Below, piece by piece: positions 26,475-37,368 of a stretch of 64,000 nt of DNA (positions are counted from its first letter, which is position 1; the number at the start of each line of letters is the position of its first letter). A program made the position numbers and the translations under genes. The DNA is from Joostella atrarenae (GTDB lineage Bacteria; Bacteroidota; Bacteroidia; Flavobacteriales; Flavobacteriaceae): the NCBI RefSeq assembly GCF_021764745.1, contig NZ_JAETXX010000004.1:203268-267267 (forward strand), given 5' to 3'. Below the pieces are notes generated by a model. It was not told the origin of the DNA. It made no database searches and saw only the letters and a list, made by a program, of their open reading frames with translations.

Positions 26475-27941
26475 TTATTTCTTTAACCAATTATTAGCAA
26501 AATCACAGTCTCTACTTCCTGAAGATACACTTATGTATGTGTCTTTTATCTTCTCGTCCATCCATTTCCCAATCTCATCAAACTGCTTTTCTTTTAAAGC
26601 AAGCTCTTTAATTTTTACATAATCTTGAGAGTAATCTGCTTTATGAGATTTATATCTTTCAGCTACTTTTAATAATTTAAACTGAACTCCTGTTCTTGTT
26701 TCTTCCATTAATGGCTGAGAAATCTCATCTCCCTCTAAAGGACTAATTTGACTGTATAATGTAGGATCCATTTTGGTAAGCTCAAACTTCGTGTCAAATG
26801 TTTGTGGATTTCTTAAAACCCCACCATCAAAACGAGTTTCTTTTTCATCTGAAAAATTACGAGCAGCTTCTTCAAAAGTAAATTTCCCTTCAATAACCTT
26901 AGTTCTTATACTATCTAATTCTGCTTTAGTATCATCAATAGCTTCCTGAGATATTTCTGGACGCAGTAATATATGACGCACATCTCTTTCTTGTCCTCTT
27001 ATTTTTTCAACAAAAACAATATGATATCCAAAATCAGACTTAAAAGGCTCAGATATCTCTCCTTGCTTTAAACTAAATGCAGCATCCTTAAACTCTTGAA
27101 CAAATCCAGAGCTTTTGGAAATCTTATAAATTCCTCCATCTTGATTTTTTCCTGGATCTTCAGAATATAATGTTTGTTTTATAGCAAAACTAGCTCCATT
27201 CTCCTCTACATCTCTTTTATACTCATTTAATTTATCTACAACTTCCTTAACCTCTTTTTCTGAAGGCTCAGGAACTTTTACAATCTGAGAAATTTCTACC
27301 TCATCACCAAATACTGGTAATTCATCTTCAGAAAGCTTAGCATACCATTGACGAACTTCCTCTGGAGTAATTTCTATCTCTTCTACTACTTTAGCTTGCA
27401 TTCTAGAAGATAATTGTTGTGCTTTTACTATTTCAAACAACTCTTCTCTAAAACTCTGCTCATCCTTTTTTCTATAGAATTTTAAAAGTTTCTCCATAGA
27501 ACCAACTTGATTTACTAGGAAATCTAATTGACGATCTACTGTAGAGTTTACTTCAGCATCAGAAACAACAATACTATCTTGAATAGCTTGATGCGCATAC
27601 AACTTGTCTTCCATTAATCTTCCAAGAACTTGGCAACGAGTAATATCTTTAGTGGATGCTCCTTGTGTTTCCATATCGATAAAACTCTTATCGATATCCG
27701 ACTCTAAGATTACATAATCTCCAACCACGGCAGTTACACCATCAATTTTCTCACGTGTTGTATCAACAGCAGTTGTATCTACAACAGCATTTCCGTCTGC
27801 ATTACCCGCTAAAGAATCATTATTCTCAGCAATTATTGCATTTGTAGTAACCGCAAGGGAGTCTGCAGTTACCTCTTGCGCTAATACAGGTGTAATTGCA
27901 AACATCAACATAAATCCTGCTACATAAATAATTTTGTTCAT
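26475..27941 (-). CDS. SurA-like periplasmic peptidyl-prolyl isomerase
   Basis: A signal peptide (1-21, ending L-A-Q) is followed by a low-complexity linker, a SurA-N-like helical region (about 65-200) and two parvulin domains (about 205-310 and 315-420); the first shows Q-D-G-G-I-Y-K and S-D-F-G-Y-H-I-V-F-V, the second R-H-I-L-L and F-D-G-G-V-L. SurA escorts unfolded outer-membrane proteins across the periplasm. It lies between a second parvulin-like lipoprotein gene (12 bp upstream) and moxR (6 bp downstream), so it is part of one operon. Confidence 0.9.
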   Translation of the reverse strand: MNKIIYVAGFMLMFAITPVLAQEVTADSLAVTTNAIIAENNDSLAGNADGNAVVDTTAVDTTREKIDGVTAVVGDYVILESDIDKSFIDMETQGASTKDITRCQVLGRLMEDKLYAHQAIQDSIVVSDAEVNSTVDRQLDFLVNQVGSMEKLLKFYRKKDEQSFREELFEIVKAQQLSSRMQAKVVEEIEITPEEVRQWYAKLSEDELPVFGDEVEISQIVKVPEPSEKEVKEVVDKLNEYKRDVEENGASFAIKQTLYSEDPGKNQDGGIYKISKSSGFVQEFKDAAFSLKQGEISEPFKSDFGYHIVFVEKIRGQERDVRHILLRPEISQEAIDDTKAELDSIRTKVIEGKFTFEEAARNFSDEKETRFDGGVLRNPQTFDTKFELTKMDPTLYSQISPLEGDEISQPLMEETRTGVQFKLLKVAERYKSHKADYSQDYVKIKELALKEKQFDEIGKWMDEKIKDTYISVSSGSRDCDFANNWLKK

Positions 27942-27953
27942 TGTGATTATTTT

Positions 27954-28826
27954 TTATTCTGTTGTCTTCTCTTTTATTTCAAATATTTCAAACTCTTTCT
28001 TGCGAGTAGCTTCATCTAAAAGATCTTTTTCAAGATTTTTTATAAACTCCAACTTTCTCTTGTTCAAAATAATTTTCTTTACTGTTGGCTCTACATATTC
28101 TAAAGGAGCCATTTCAGTGCGATTAAGCACTTCATTTACAGCGACCAAATATACTCCTAAAGAATCGGAAAGCTCAAAAAAATGTTCTTTTTTTAAGTAT
28201 GAATCTTTATTATCAGTATTAATTTGTGGAATTTTTTGTACTACTGAAGATGATTTTACCCAAATAGAATCATTAAATGTATAAGCCTTAAATTTTATTG
28301 CTGAATTTTTTAAGTATTCTTTATCCTCCTTGTCAAACCTTTGGAAAGCCTCTTTTGCATGATCAAGATCTGCATACCCACTTGGTAAATTTATATATCT
28401 TAATTTCACCAAATCTTCATTAAGCTTAAAATTTATCTTATGCTCTTCATAAAAATATTGTAATTCCTCTTGACTTACTGTAGTATCCATAGATTTAGCA
28501 ATAAGCCCCTCCTTATAAGCATTTATAAAAAGATCAGCTCGGTATTGCTTTATTAAATCTTCAAATTCTGATTGTTTATCTTCTGAAAGATTAATTTTAG
28601 CTTTCTCTAAAAGTATTTGTTGCTGTGCCCAACTTTGAATATAGTTATTCACGACAATCAAACTATCTTCTCTGGATATATTACTATTTAAAATCTTCTT
28701 TATATCTGATTTTAAAAGATAGTTATCTCCAACTTTTGCTACAGCTTCTTCTACAGGCTCTGTTTTAAAATAACTACAGGAAACCAGTAGCATTACTGTA
28801 AATACACTTATAAATATTTTTTGCAT
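27954..28826 (-). CDS. PpiC/SurA-like chaperone lipoprotein
   Basis: The chosen start at 28826 gives a 290-residue protein with a lipoprotein signal (L-L-V-S-C, C16). A longer reading frame opens at 28898, but the operon promoter lies at 28865-28894, downstream of that start, so the shorter form is right. The body resembles the N-terminal helical part of SurA/PpiC proteins (A-K-V-G-D-N-Y-L-L-K-S-D-I, then N-Y-I-Q-S-W-A-Q-Q-Q), without a clear parvulin core. It probably acts as a chaperone beside SurA. Confidence 0.78.
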   Translation of the reverse strand: MQKIFISVFTVMLLVSCSYFKTEPVEEAVAKVGDNYLLKSDIKKILNSNISREDSLIVVNNYIQSWAQQQILLEKAKINLSEDKQSEFEDLIKQYRADLFINAYKEGLIAKSMDTTVSQEELQYFYEEHKINFKLNEDLVKLRYINLPSGYADLDHAKEAFQRFDKEDKEYLKNSAIKFKAYTFNDSIWVKSSSVVQKIPQINTDNKDSYLKKEHFFELSDSLGVYLVAVNEVLNRTEMAPLEYVEPTVKKIILNKRKLEFIKNLEKDLLDEATRKKEFEIFEIKEKTTE

Positions 28827-28864
28827 TCTTGATTTAATTCTTAAAGCAAAGTCTTTAATTCGAA

Positions 28865-28894
28865 CAAAAATAATAATTAGCCTATATGAATCAA
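28865..28894 (-). promoter_or_regulatory. Promoter of the PpiC-SurA-MoxR operon
   Basis: On the minus strand TTG (28894-28892), a 19-bp spacer and TATTTTTG (28872-28865) match the Bacteroidota pattern exactly. The start of transcription would be near 28858, about 32 bp before the chosen ATG. Confidence 0.75.
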
Positions 28895-29097
28895 GCATTT
28901 TAACAACACTATAAGATAGTTTACAATAATTCCTCGAAACATAAAGTCAATCATACTGATAACTCTTCCTCTTAAATAAACCCAAAAGAATATATACTTT
29001 TCGACATGCATACCCATCGATTCTGAAAATTAAAAACGAAGAAGATTAAGGCTAAATCGTGGTTATTAATAAATATATTTACAAAAAATTTCTCCTC

Positions 29098-29343
29098 ATG
29101 CAATTATTAAAACTCATTTGGGATTTTAGAAGTCCTACAGCACACGATACTGCAAAACATTATGAAATACATTTAAAAGAGTTTATGGCAATAGATAAGA
29201 TTCCTTATTTAAAAGCTGGTGTAGAAGTTATTGTACCCGAAGAGCACGCTATAGCCTTTATTATTGTAGACCAAGAACATATGAAACCCGTAAGAGACGC
29301 CTTAAAACCGCATCGAGGACTTTACTATAAAGAGGAAGAATAA
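29098..29343 (+). CDS. Small conserved-looking protein of unknown function
   Basis: Starting at the ATG at 29098, the gene codes for 81 residues (M-Q-L-L-K-L-I-W-D-F-R...). An in-frame GTG at 29059 would add 13 residues, but the ATG begins the better-folded part. The protein is mixed alpha/beta, slightly acidic, without signal or membrane segment; it contains H-Y-E-I-H-L-K-E-F and a final H-R-G-L-Y-Y-K-E-E-E. I do not recognise a family. A shared terminator separates it from the convergent guaB gene. Confidence 0.7.
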   Translation: MQLLKLIWDFRSPTAHDTAKHYEIHLKEFMAIDKIPYLKAGVEVIVPEEHAIAFIIVDQEHMKPVRDALKPHRGLYYKEEE

Positions 29344-29371
29344 CAAGTTTTATTTCTGAAGAATTCAAAAA

Positions 29372-29408
29372 AAGAGAGGCTTTGTTTAACAACAAAAGCC
29401 TCTCTTTT
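29372..29408. terminator. Bidirectional terminator between the small gene and guaB
   Basis: AAGAGAGGCTTT pairs with AAAGCCTCTCTT around a 13-nt loop; A and T runs flank it on both sides. Confidence 0.85.
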
Positions 29409-29429
29409 TTATATCAACTAACTAAAGTA

Positions 29430-30926
<1,497 letters not shown>

Positions 30927-31069
30927 CGCAAATATACTGCTTTTTTTAGGAAGTATATGCCTGTTTTTTATTTTATGAATATCTTAACTCTATTTTTAAA
31001 TTAATAGAAAATTTTAAGTCAAAAGACTACTAAAAACGGCTGTATTTAAATCAATTTGTTATTATAAGA

Positions 31070-33511
31070 TTACCATTTAAACTGTAATGTTGTATACCAT
31101 GTAATAGGTTCTGCAGGTAAAATTCCTGGGCCAGGGTATCCAGTTGCTCTTCGTGTAAAATAACTATTATCTAAAAGATTATTAACTCCTGTTTCTATTT
31201 TCCATTTTCTAAATGTATAGGCCAAAGAAAGATCCAAAATATCATACGAAGGAATCTCCCCAATTATTCCCGATGAACTACTAAAATCTCTAGGTGCATT
31301 TGTTGCATCTGTGTATTGACTAGACAAATATGTGTATTGTAAGTTCCCTTGGAAATTTTTATAACCAAATTTAATTCCCGTTTTTAAATTTACATGAGGT
31401 ACAAACTCAACTTCTTTACCTTTTACATTTTCCTCTTCTGAATTTATATATTCAGAATTTGTAAATGCAGTATTTGCAAACACACTCAACTGCCAGTTAT
31501 TATAATCTTGAAAAAAAGTGGACATAAGATTCCATTCTGCAAAAGTCTCTACACCATAAATAACTGCATCCCCTATATTGCCTCTAAATCTTTTCTCTTC
31601 AATATCACTTATCTTTCTGCTAATAACTCCAATTCTGTTGTTGTATGATAAAAAATAAGCACTAACATCGTAAGTAATAATATCTGAAAGTTTTCCCCTT
31701 ACTCCTAAATCGGCTGTATAACCATCTTCATCTGTTATATCAGGATCCACAGTAAATGATGGATTTACCACCCGAATATCATTATAGGTAACAGAACGAT
31801 AATTTTGAGATATATTACCGTACAACTCCAAAGAAGCGTCATGTTTATAACTTAAACCAAGTCCTAACAGCACAAAAGAACGATCGAACAACCTATTATC
31901 TTCCAATTCTTCATTAAGAATAGGATTCCCTGCTAGGTCAAGAATTATATTCTTGTAAGTCCCTTCGCTTTCTGTTTTTATATATTCGAATCGAAACCCT
32001 GGGGTTACAGAAAACCCCTTTACTATATTAAATACATTCTCTCCAAAGACCGCAATATTACGATTTGGAAATGTAAAATCTGACTGCCTAGGATAGTTTG
32101 GAAATTCGTCAGAATAAAATTTAAAATCCGCATCACTTCCATCACTTCCTGGCCCCTGCATTTCAGAATTATTTGCTTGGTAATATTTAGAGCCTATTAG
32201 GAAAACGGCATCCCTTTTTGCTATCTTGTAACGATGTAACAATCTAGCTTCTGCACCCCAATTTTTAAAATCTCCAGAAATAAAATCTCTAGGTGTATTC
32301 CCTTCATCTACTTGATCCACCCTATTTTCTCTAAAACCTAGAGCATCTCTTGTAGCATCTAATCCAAATACATTTAAACTAAAGTCGGTTTTTGAAGAAA
32401 ACTGATGCTCAAACAACAATGAATACAAACGCCAATCTACCTGAAACCAGTTTCTATATCTATTACTATAAGTAGGATCCTCTTCAAATTGTGCGTCTGT
32501 AAGCCCACCTGGTTGCTTTGCTAAGTAATTTAATAATGTAGTTTCAAAACTCAGCTTTGTATTCTCTGTGAAATTGTACCCTAAATGGACATAAAAGTTT
32601 CTAGAATTAAATTCAGAATTCGGTCTAAACCCTCCCCCTTGTTTGTAATTAAAATGGGTATAGTATTCTAATTTCCCTACCGTACCACTTAAACTATTAA
32701 AGCTAGTAAAAAGATCATAAGAACCTAGTGTCTGTCTACTTACCCACTCTAATTCTTTATTTGGATTAGGTTTTTTCATTTTGAAATTCACAAGTCCTCC
32801 AAATTGAGTCCCATATTGTAGAGAAGCAGCTCCTCTCACCACTTGTATTTCACTCAAAGCTTCCGCAGGAGGTGTATAATAACTTTCTGGATATCCTAAA
32901 ACATCTGCACTAATATCGTATCCATTCTGCCTTGTGTTAAAGTTTGCTGTTCTATTAGGATCTAAACCACGACCTCCAATATTCAATTGTAAACCTGCGT
33001 CACCGTTTTCATAGATATTAAGACCAACAACCTGAGAGTAGATTTGCCTTGGATTATTCGCAGCTGTATTTCCTACAATCTGCTCCATATCCACTACTTC
33101 ACTTTTCTTCCCTGCATAGATAGCAGTCCCTTCAACATCACGCAATTTTTTAAGAGCAAACACCTTTTCCTTTTGCCTAGTTATAACAACCTCAGAAAGT
33201 TTTTCGTTAAGCGCTTGTAGTGTATAGTCTTTACTTAGATCACCATTTACTAACACTGTGTCTTCAATAATTTGAAATTCATAAGAAAAAACAGTTATAA
33301 CATGAGTCCCTTCTTTTAAATTATTTAACTGATAAATACCATCACTATCGGTTTGCACTAACTGCCCCGATTGAGAATCGTATATTTCTACTCCAGCTAT
33401 TGGGTTGTTTGTTTCTGAAGATTTCACAACTCCACTTACACTATGTTGTGCGAACAACGTAGTTAAACTAAATAAAAAAAATAATGTTACTTTAAAGTCC
33501 TTTAATGTCAT
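31070..33511 (-). CDS. TonB-dependent outer-membrane receptor, FecA-like
   Basis: After a signal peptide (1-21) comes a carboxypeptidase-like regulatory domain (about 24-95), a plug (about 115-235; Q-V-V-R-G-A-A-S-L-Q-Y-G-T-Q-F-G-G at about 219-235) and a beta-barrel closing in W-Y-T-T-L-Q-F-K-W. The 813 residues fit siderophore/ferric citrate receptors. It imports a bound ligand using TonB energy. Its start overlaps the HTTM gene by 20 bp, so it is the last gene of an operon with an imelysin lipoprotein, pointing to iron uptake; the exact ligand is unknown. Confidence 0.9.
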   Translation of the reverse strand: MTLKDFKVTLFFLFSLTTLFAQHSVSGVVKSSETNNPIAGVEIYDSQSGQLVQTDSDGIYQLNNLKEGTHVITVFSYEFQIIEDTVLVNGDLSKDYTLQALNEKLSEVVITRQKEKVFALKKLRDVEGTAIYAGKKSEVVDMEQIVGNTAANNPRQIYSQVVGLNIYENGDAGLQLNIGGRGLDPNRTANFNTRQNGYDISADVLGYPESYYTPPAEALSEIQVVRGAASLQYGTQFGGLVNFKMKKPNPNKELEWVSRQTLGSYDLFTSFNSLSGTVGKLEYYTHFNYKQGGGFRPNSEFNSRNFYVHLGYNFTENTKLSFETTLLNYLAKQPGGLTDAQFEEDPTYSNRYRNWFQVDWRLYSLLFEHQFSSKTDFSLNVFGLDATRDALGFRENRVDQVDEGNTPRDFISGDFKNWGAEARLLHRYKIAKRDAVFLIGSKYYQANNSEMQGPGSDGSDADFKFYSDEFPNYPRQSDFTFPNRNIAVFGENVFNIVKGFSVTPGFRFEYIKTESEGTYKNIILDLAGNPILNEELEDNRLFDRSFVLLGLGLSYKHDASLELYGNISQNYRSVTYNDIRVVNPSFTVDPDITDEDGYTADLGVRGKLSDIITYDVSAYFLSYNNRIGVISRKISDIEEKRFRGNIGDAVIYGVETFAEWNLMSTFFQDYNNWQLSVFANTAFTNSEYINSEEENVKGKEVEFVPHVNLKTGIKFGYKNFQGNLQYTYLSSQYTDATNAPRDFSSSSGIIGEIPSYDILDLSLAYTFRKWKIETGVNNLLDNSYFTRRATGYPGPGILPAEPITWYTTLQFKW

Positions 33512-34841
33512 CTTTGAAAGGTAATATCCAGTCTTTATGCTGGAATGATTCTTTTTCTTTTAATAAATTGGTTTTATTATCTACAAACCTCGTACTTCTT
33601 CTACCGTTAAGTGTTACAAAACTATCTACGTAAATTTCTAGATTCTCGTGGCCTTGTTTAGCAAAATGAGAACCTAAATAATGCGCGTATTCTAGTATGA
33701 AATCGGCTTGTGCAGCCATCTCTTTTTCCTGAAAGGGAGTTAAAAAATCGGCGTTATCTACATAAAACCACTTTCCTGTTTTGCTATTTACAATTTTAAA
33801 TTGTGCATATCCTGTTTTTTCAATTAACATTACCCTCCAAGAAAAACGGAACCCCTCTTCTGTCCAAAACAACTCTCCTGGATAAGCTAAATAACGCCAT
33901 GGTATTAATAATTGTATAAAAAAGAAAACAGCCAGCATAGGTACTAAAATCTTTTTAACCTTATACACAGGGTACAACTCTCTTTTTTCTGAAGTATTAA
34001 AGTGAAATACTCTTCTTAAAAATTCTAAAATTTTTATATGAAAACTAGCATCAAAAAAAACTAAAGCACTTACTATCATAATAAAAGGAAACATTCCAAT
34101 AGGAAATAAAATCCTTGTTAATACATGAAAAAACACAACTGCAAAAAATGCATAAGGCCTCGTTTTTTTATTCAACAATAAAAAAGGAATGGAGAGATCG
34201 TATGCAGCTCCACTCCAGCTAAGGAAATAATGCATCCACTCTTGCTGTAGCAAACTTCCTATTAATGGCAAGTCATATTGAGTAGGAAGCCATATTTTTA
34301 AAGGCATTGCCTTAAAAAGCCAATCGCTATTTAACTTTGCTAAACCAGCATAAAAGTACACTATTCCTAGGAGCAATTTTATACTATCTATAGTCCATTT
34401 CGGTATTTTATAATAAGCTCCATCGTTTTTTGCATCAACAGAAAAATAAGCATTAGCTGGCAGAAAAATCATTAAAAAACTAAGTAATGATATAAAGTAG
34501 TAATGATTTAAATAAGTAGTTTTATCCATTAACTCTATATACGTAAAGCTAATAAAAAACACGATTGTAGAAAGACGATACTTATAGCCCACAGCAATTC
34601 CAATTGCAGAAACCGCACAAATAATAAATATTAAATACGTATAAATTCCTAATGGTTTAACCCACTCGAAACCATAGTAAGAAAAGAAAAAATTTGGTTC
34701 TACATAAAGCTGATCTATCCAACCTCTTAAAGCAAAACGTACAATACTCAAAAACATCATTATACCAAAAAAAATACGAAAGACCGCCAATGGGGCGGCC
34801 TCCGTGTAAGTATTTAAATAATGTTTTATATAGTTATTCAT
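33492..34841 (-). CDS. HTTM/vitamin K-dependent gamma-carboxylase-like membrane protein
   Basis: The 449-residue protein has about eight membrane helices in the first 330 residues (F-F-G-I-M-M-F near 26-32; K-L-L-L-G-I-V-Y-F-Y-A-G-L-A-K-L-N-S-D-W near 152-171) and a C-terminal extracytoplasmic domain with V-T-L-N-G-R-R-S-T-R-F-V-D. This is the HTTM family, related to animal gamma-glutamyl carboxylase. What bacterial members modify is not established. Here the gene lies between imelysin (28 bp) and a TonB receptor (20-bp overlap), so it works with an outer-membrane uptake system. Confidence 0.85.
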   Translation of the reverse strand: MNNYIKHYLNTYTEAAPLAVFRIFFGIMMFLSIVRFALRGWIDQLYVEPNFFFSYYGFEWVKPLGIYTYLIFIICAVSAIGIAVGYKYRLSTIVFFISFTYIELMDKTTYLNHYYFISLLSFLMIFLPANAYFSVDAKNDGAYYKIPKWTIDSIKLLLGIVYFYAGLAKLNSDWLFKAMPLKIWLPTQYDLPLIGSLLQQEWMHYFLSWSGAAYDLSIPFLLLNKKTRPYAFFAVVFFHVLTRILFPIGMFPFIMIVSALVFFDASFHIKILEFLRRVFHFNTSEKRELYPVYKVKKILVPMLAVFFFIQLLIPWRYLAYPGELFWTEEGFRFSWRVMLIEKTGYAQFKIVNSKTGKWFYVDNADFLTPFQEKEMAAQADFILEYAHYLGSHFAKQGHENLEIYVDSFVTLNGRRSTRFVDNKTNLLKEKESFQHKDWILPFKDDIKGL

Positions 34842-34869
34842 TTCTTAATTCAATTAGCACAACTACATA

Positions 34870-35982
34870 CTAATCTCCGTCGTTATCTTGATAAGAAATT
34901 GTCACGTTTAAAGCAGAAACCATATCATTTTTAAACAAAATAGTGTTTACTTGCAACAAATCTCGCAACCCAATAAGAGCATTGTTATTATTTTCAACTT
35001 CATAAGAAAAGCTTTCATTTAACTTTGAAGCCTCCTCTCTAATCACATCAAACTGTTCTGAAATGTCGTCAGCAAGTTCATTTTGATCTAACCCCTTTAG
35101 AGCATCATAAATACTAGCTCCAGTAACATTAGTAGCTCCAGTTCCTAAATAAAAATCCTTAGAAGCGTCCAGTGCTTTCAAAAATAACTCTTTAGACATA
35201 TCATTAACATAGTAAGCCTCAACACGATCTGGAAATTGTTGCCCTGAAAGAGCGCCTGCGGGGATTCCCACCTTTCCACTTCTAAGAAAACGCTCATAAT
35301 AAGACACATATGCATTTACAGTTTTATTAAAAGAAGCATTCACCGCATCACTATCATTATTAACATATGTATCACGGTATCCTGTTTTCCAATTTTCTAA
35401 AACTTGCGAACCTAATTTATCCAATCTATTTACTAATGCTAGCAAATAATCTTTTGCTGCTACTTGGTCTTCAAAATACGTTAAAACCATCTCATCGGTT
35501 TCTCCTGTACCATAAAGCAAATAATCTAAAGCTGGAAATCCTTGCTCTGAAAATGAAGAAGGTAACTCTAAATTATAACTTTCTAATCCTCCAGTTTTGG
35601 CATCTATATTCGCCTTATTAGTTGGATAGATATTTGTGAAATTTCTTAATTGAATTCTTTCAGCTTCCCCAATCTCAAACATTGACACATGCTGCCAAGA
35701 CAAATAAGCCTCTTTGTATGCAACTTTAAGATCTGTTAAACTCTGAATATTAGTTTCTACAACAAAATCATTTGCAGCTTTTGTAAGTTTAGAAGTTGCA
35801 CTAACATATGCCGTATAATTAGGCATGATAAAATTATCTGCCCAATTTGTTAATATACTCTTTCGGTTAAAATCATTATCTCCTCCAGTAGGGTTTTCAT
35901 CTCCATCATTATTACTACTATCAGAACTACAACCCAGAACAACTAAGGTTACTATTAACCCTATCCATTTATTTAACTTCAT
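34870..35982 (-). CDS. Imelysin-family (IrpA-like) lipoprotein
   Basis: A lipoprotein signal (V-V-L-G-C, C18) and an acidic linker precede an all-helical imelysin domain (about 40-360) with the typical P-A-L-D-Y-L-L-Y-G block near 149-157. Imelysin-like proteins are iron-regulated surface or periplasmic proteins of iron uptake (IrpA of cyanobacteria, EfeO relatives). It starts 41 bp after the DUF4856 gene. 370 residues. Function in iron binding is family knowledge, not shown by this sequence. Confidence 0.88.
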   Translation of the reverse strand: MKLNKWIGLIVTLVVLGCSSDSSNNDGDENPTGGDNDFNRKSILTNWADNFIMPNYTAYVSATSKLTKAANDFVVETNIQSLTDLKVAYKEAYLSWQHVSMFEIGEAERIQLRNFTNIYPTNKANIDAKTGGLESYNLELPSSFSEQGFPALDYLLYGTGETDEMVLTYFEDQVAAKDYLLALVNRLDKLGSQVLENWKTGYRDTYVNNDSDAVNASFNKTVNAYVSYYERFLRSGKVGIPAGALSGQQFPDRVEAYYVNDMSKELFLKALDASKDFYLGTGATNVTGASIYDALKGLDQNELADDISEQFDVIREEASKLNESFSYEVENNNNALIGLRDLLQVNTILFKNDMVSALNVTISYQDNDGD

Positions 35983-36023
35983 ATTATTATATATTGAAAG
36001 TATATCAATTCAATTTAGACTTA

Positions 36024-37241
36024 TTAATCTACTGCCTGTGCTACGGTAAAACCAAATTTTGCAGCTATCTCTTCAGAGATTTCCTCTAACACTTCAGGAG
36101 AAACATCCCATAAACCATATTCTCCTTGCATCATCTGATCTATAAACCCATTTACTTCAGAACTTGAAAAATAAGGAGCATCAGTTTCTGGATTATGAGT
36201 AAACTGTAAACTAAAAACAAAACCATATCCTTCTGACAATTCATGAAAAGCACTTCCAAAATCTTCCGCTTCAATAGAAGCTTTCCCTCCCATCAAATAG
36301 TGAACAGCTCTTACAGCTGGTACTATTGAAAGATTTTCTTGGATAATTTCTGCTTGTTCATCTCTAACTTCGTAGTTTTTTGCAACGATAGCAGCTCTTC
36401 CTAACTTAAAAGCATCAAAAACATTTGCAGCAACTCCATTAAAATCAGAATCTTCATCTACCTGTCCTAAATAGCTATTTAAAAAACGATCATCACCTAA
36501 TGTCAAATTTGGGTTTGTAGGATCTTGAGAAGCACCGTATAAATAACCATAAGCTTCATCCCACTTATGTTCCATAGTAGTGTAGTTTTTACCATCTTCT
36601 ACTATATCATCATCATTATTACTTCTGTTATCTCCTTGATCTAAAACATCATCACTCAAATAGTTATTGATTGCTTGATCTAACATTAACGAACCAATAA
36701 TAGATTTAGCAAAAGTTTGATTATACTCCAAACCATTTGCACTTACATAACGTATTCTTGTTGATCCAACTCCAGTAATCTGTCCAGCTACTCCTTTTTC
36801 AGCAACAACTTCTTGATTAGGAAAAACTTCATTTATCTGAGAAGAAAGAAACCCTTCTAATTTTGTTTTAATTTCATTACTTAACACAGTATTAGTTGCA
36901 AAGTATTCTGCAGAAGCCGCAACTTTACTTTTTATACTCTTACCTGACTCGTTTAAAGCTGTATCAGAGAAAGGATTCTCTTCATTTGCATACACGTTTA
37001 ACAATAGAGCTTCACTTGAATTATCAAAATCCATCATTGCAGATGCTAATTCAGTAGCCATTGCAATTCTTTGTGTTTGACCAGTAAAACTTACTGTAGT
37101 TTCAGACCCTCTATTAAAAACGTAACTAGCAGGAGCAGTAACTTCTATAACCTCTTCACCTCCCATATTATCATCGTCGCTTGAACACGATGCTATAGCT
37201 AAAGAAGCTATTAATAAAGATTTTGTAAATGTTGACTTCAT
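36024..37241 (-). CDS. DUF4856 lipoprotein
   Basis: A lipoprotein signal (I-A-S-C, C19) precedes a 380-residue helical protein. The opening Y-V-F-N-R-G-S-E-T-T-V-S-F-T-G-Q-T-Q-R-I-A-M is characteristic of DUF4856, a family of unknown function often found beside imelysin proteins in Bacteroidota. It is the first gene of the operon, with a consensus promoter 35 bp upstream bracketed by a repeated 15-bp motif. It may be a surface partner of imelysin in metal capture. Confidence 0.85.
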   Translation of the reverse strand: MKSTFTKSLLIASLAIASCSSDDDNMGGEEVIEVTAPASYVFNRGSETTVSFTGQTQRIAMATELASAMMDFDNSSEALLLNVYANEENPFSDTALNESGKSIKSKVAASAEYFATNTVLSNEIKTKLEGFLSSQINEVFPNQEVVAEKGVAGQITGVGSTRIRYVSANGLEYNQTFAKSIIGSLMLDQAINNYLSDDVLDQGDNRSNNDDDIVEDGKNYTTMEHKWDEAYGYLYGASQDPTNPNLTLGDDRFLNSYLGQVDEDSDFNGVAANVFDAFKLGRAAIVAKNYEVRDEQAEIIQENLSIVPAVRAVHYLMGGKASIEAEDFGSAFHELSEGYGFVFSLQFTHNPETDAPYFSSSEVNGFIDQMMQGEYGLWDVSPEVLEEISEEIAAKFGFTVAQAVD

Positions 37242-37244
37242 AAT

Positions 37245-37323
37245 TTATTTAGACTTAATATATATAAATATGAAGCAAATATAGATTATGTTAACGCTTT
37301 TAACAAACTTATTTAGATTTAAT
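37245..37323 (-). repeat. Direct repeats bracketing the iron-operon promoter
   Basis: TTATTTAGACTTAAT (37245-37259) and TTATTTAGATTTAAT (37309-37323) differ by a single base and are 64 bp apart, one in the leader and one directly upstream of the -33 box. They look like paired operator half-sites. Confidence 0.6.
37276..37307 (-). promoter_or_regulatory. Promoter of the DUF4856-imelysin-HTTM-TonB operon
   Basis: On the minus strand TTTG (37307-37304), a 20-bp spacer and TATATTTG (37283-37276). The ATG follows 35 bp after the -7 box. Confidence 0.7.
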
Positions 37324-37368
37324 TTAAATTATATTGTTCTATAATAAAAAGGATTTCAATAGAAAATA

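Noticed and set aside
28827..28898. Longer start for the PpiC-like lipoprotein
   Set aside because: The added residues remove the lipoprotein signal from the N-terminus and the start lies upstream of the consensus promoter at 28865-28894.
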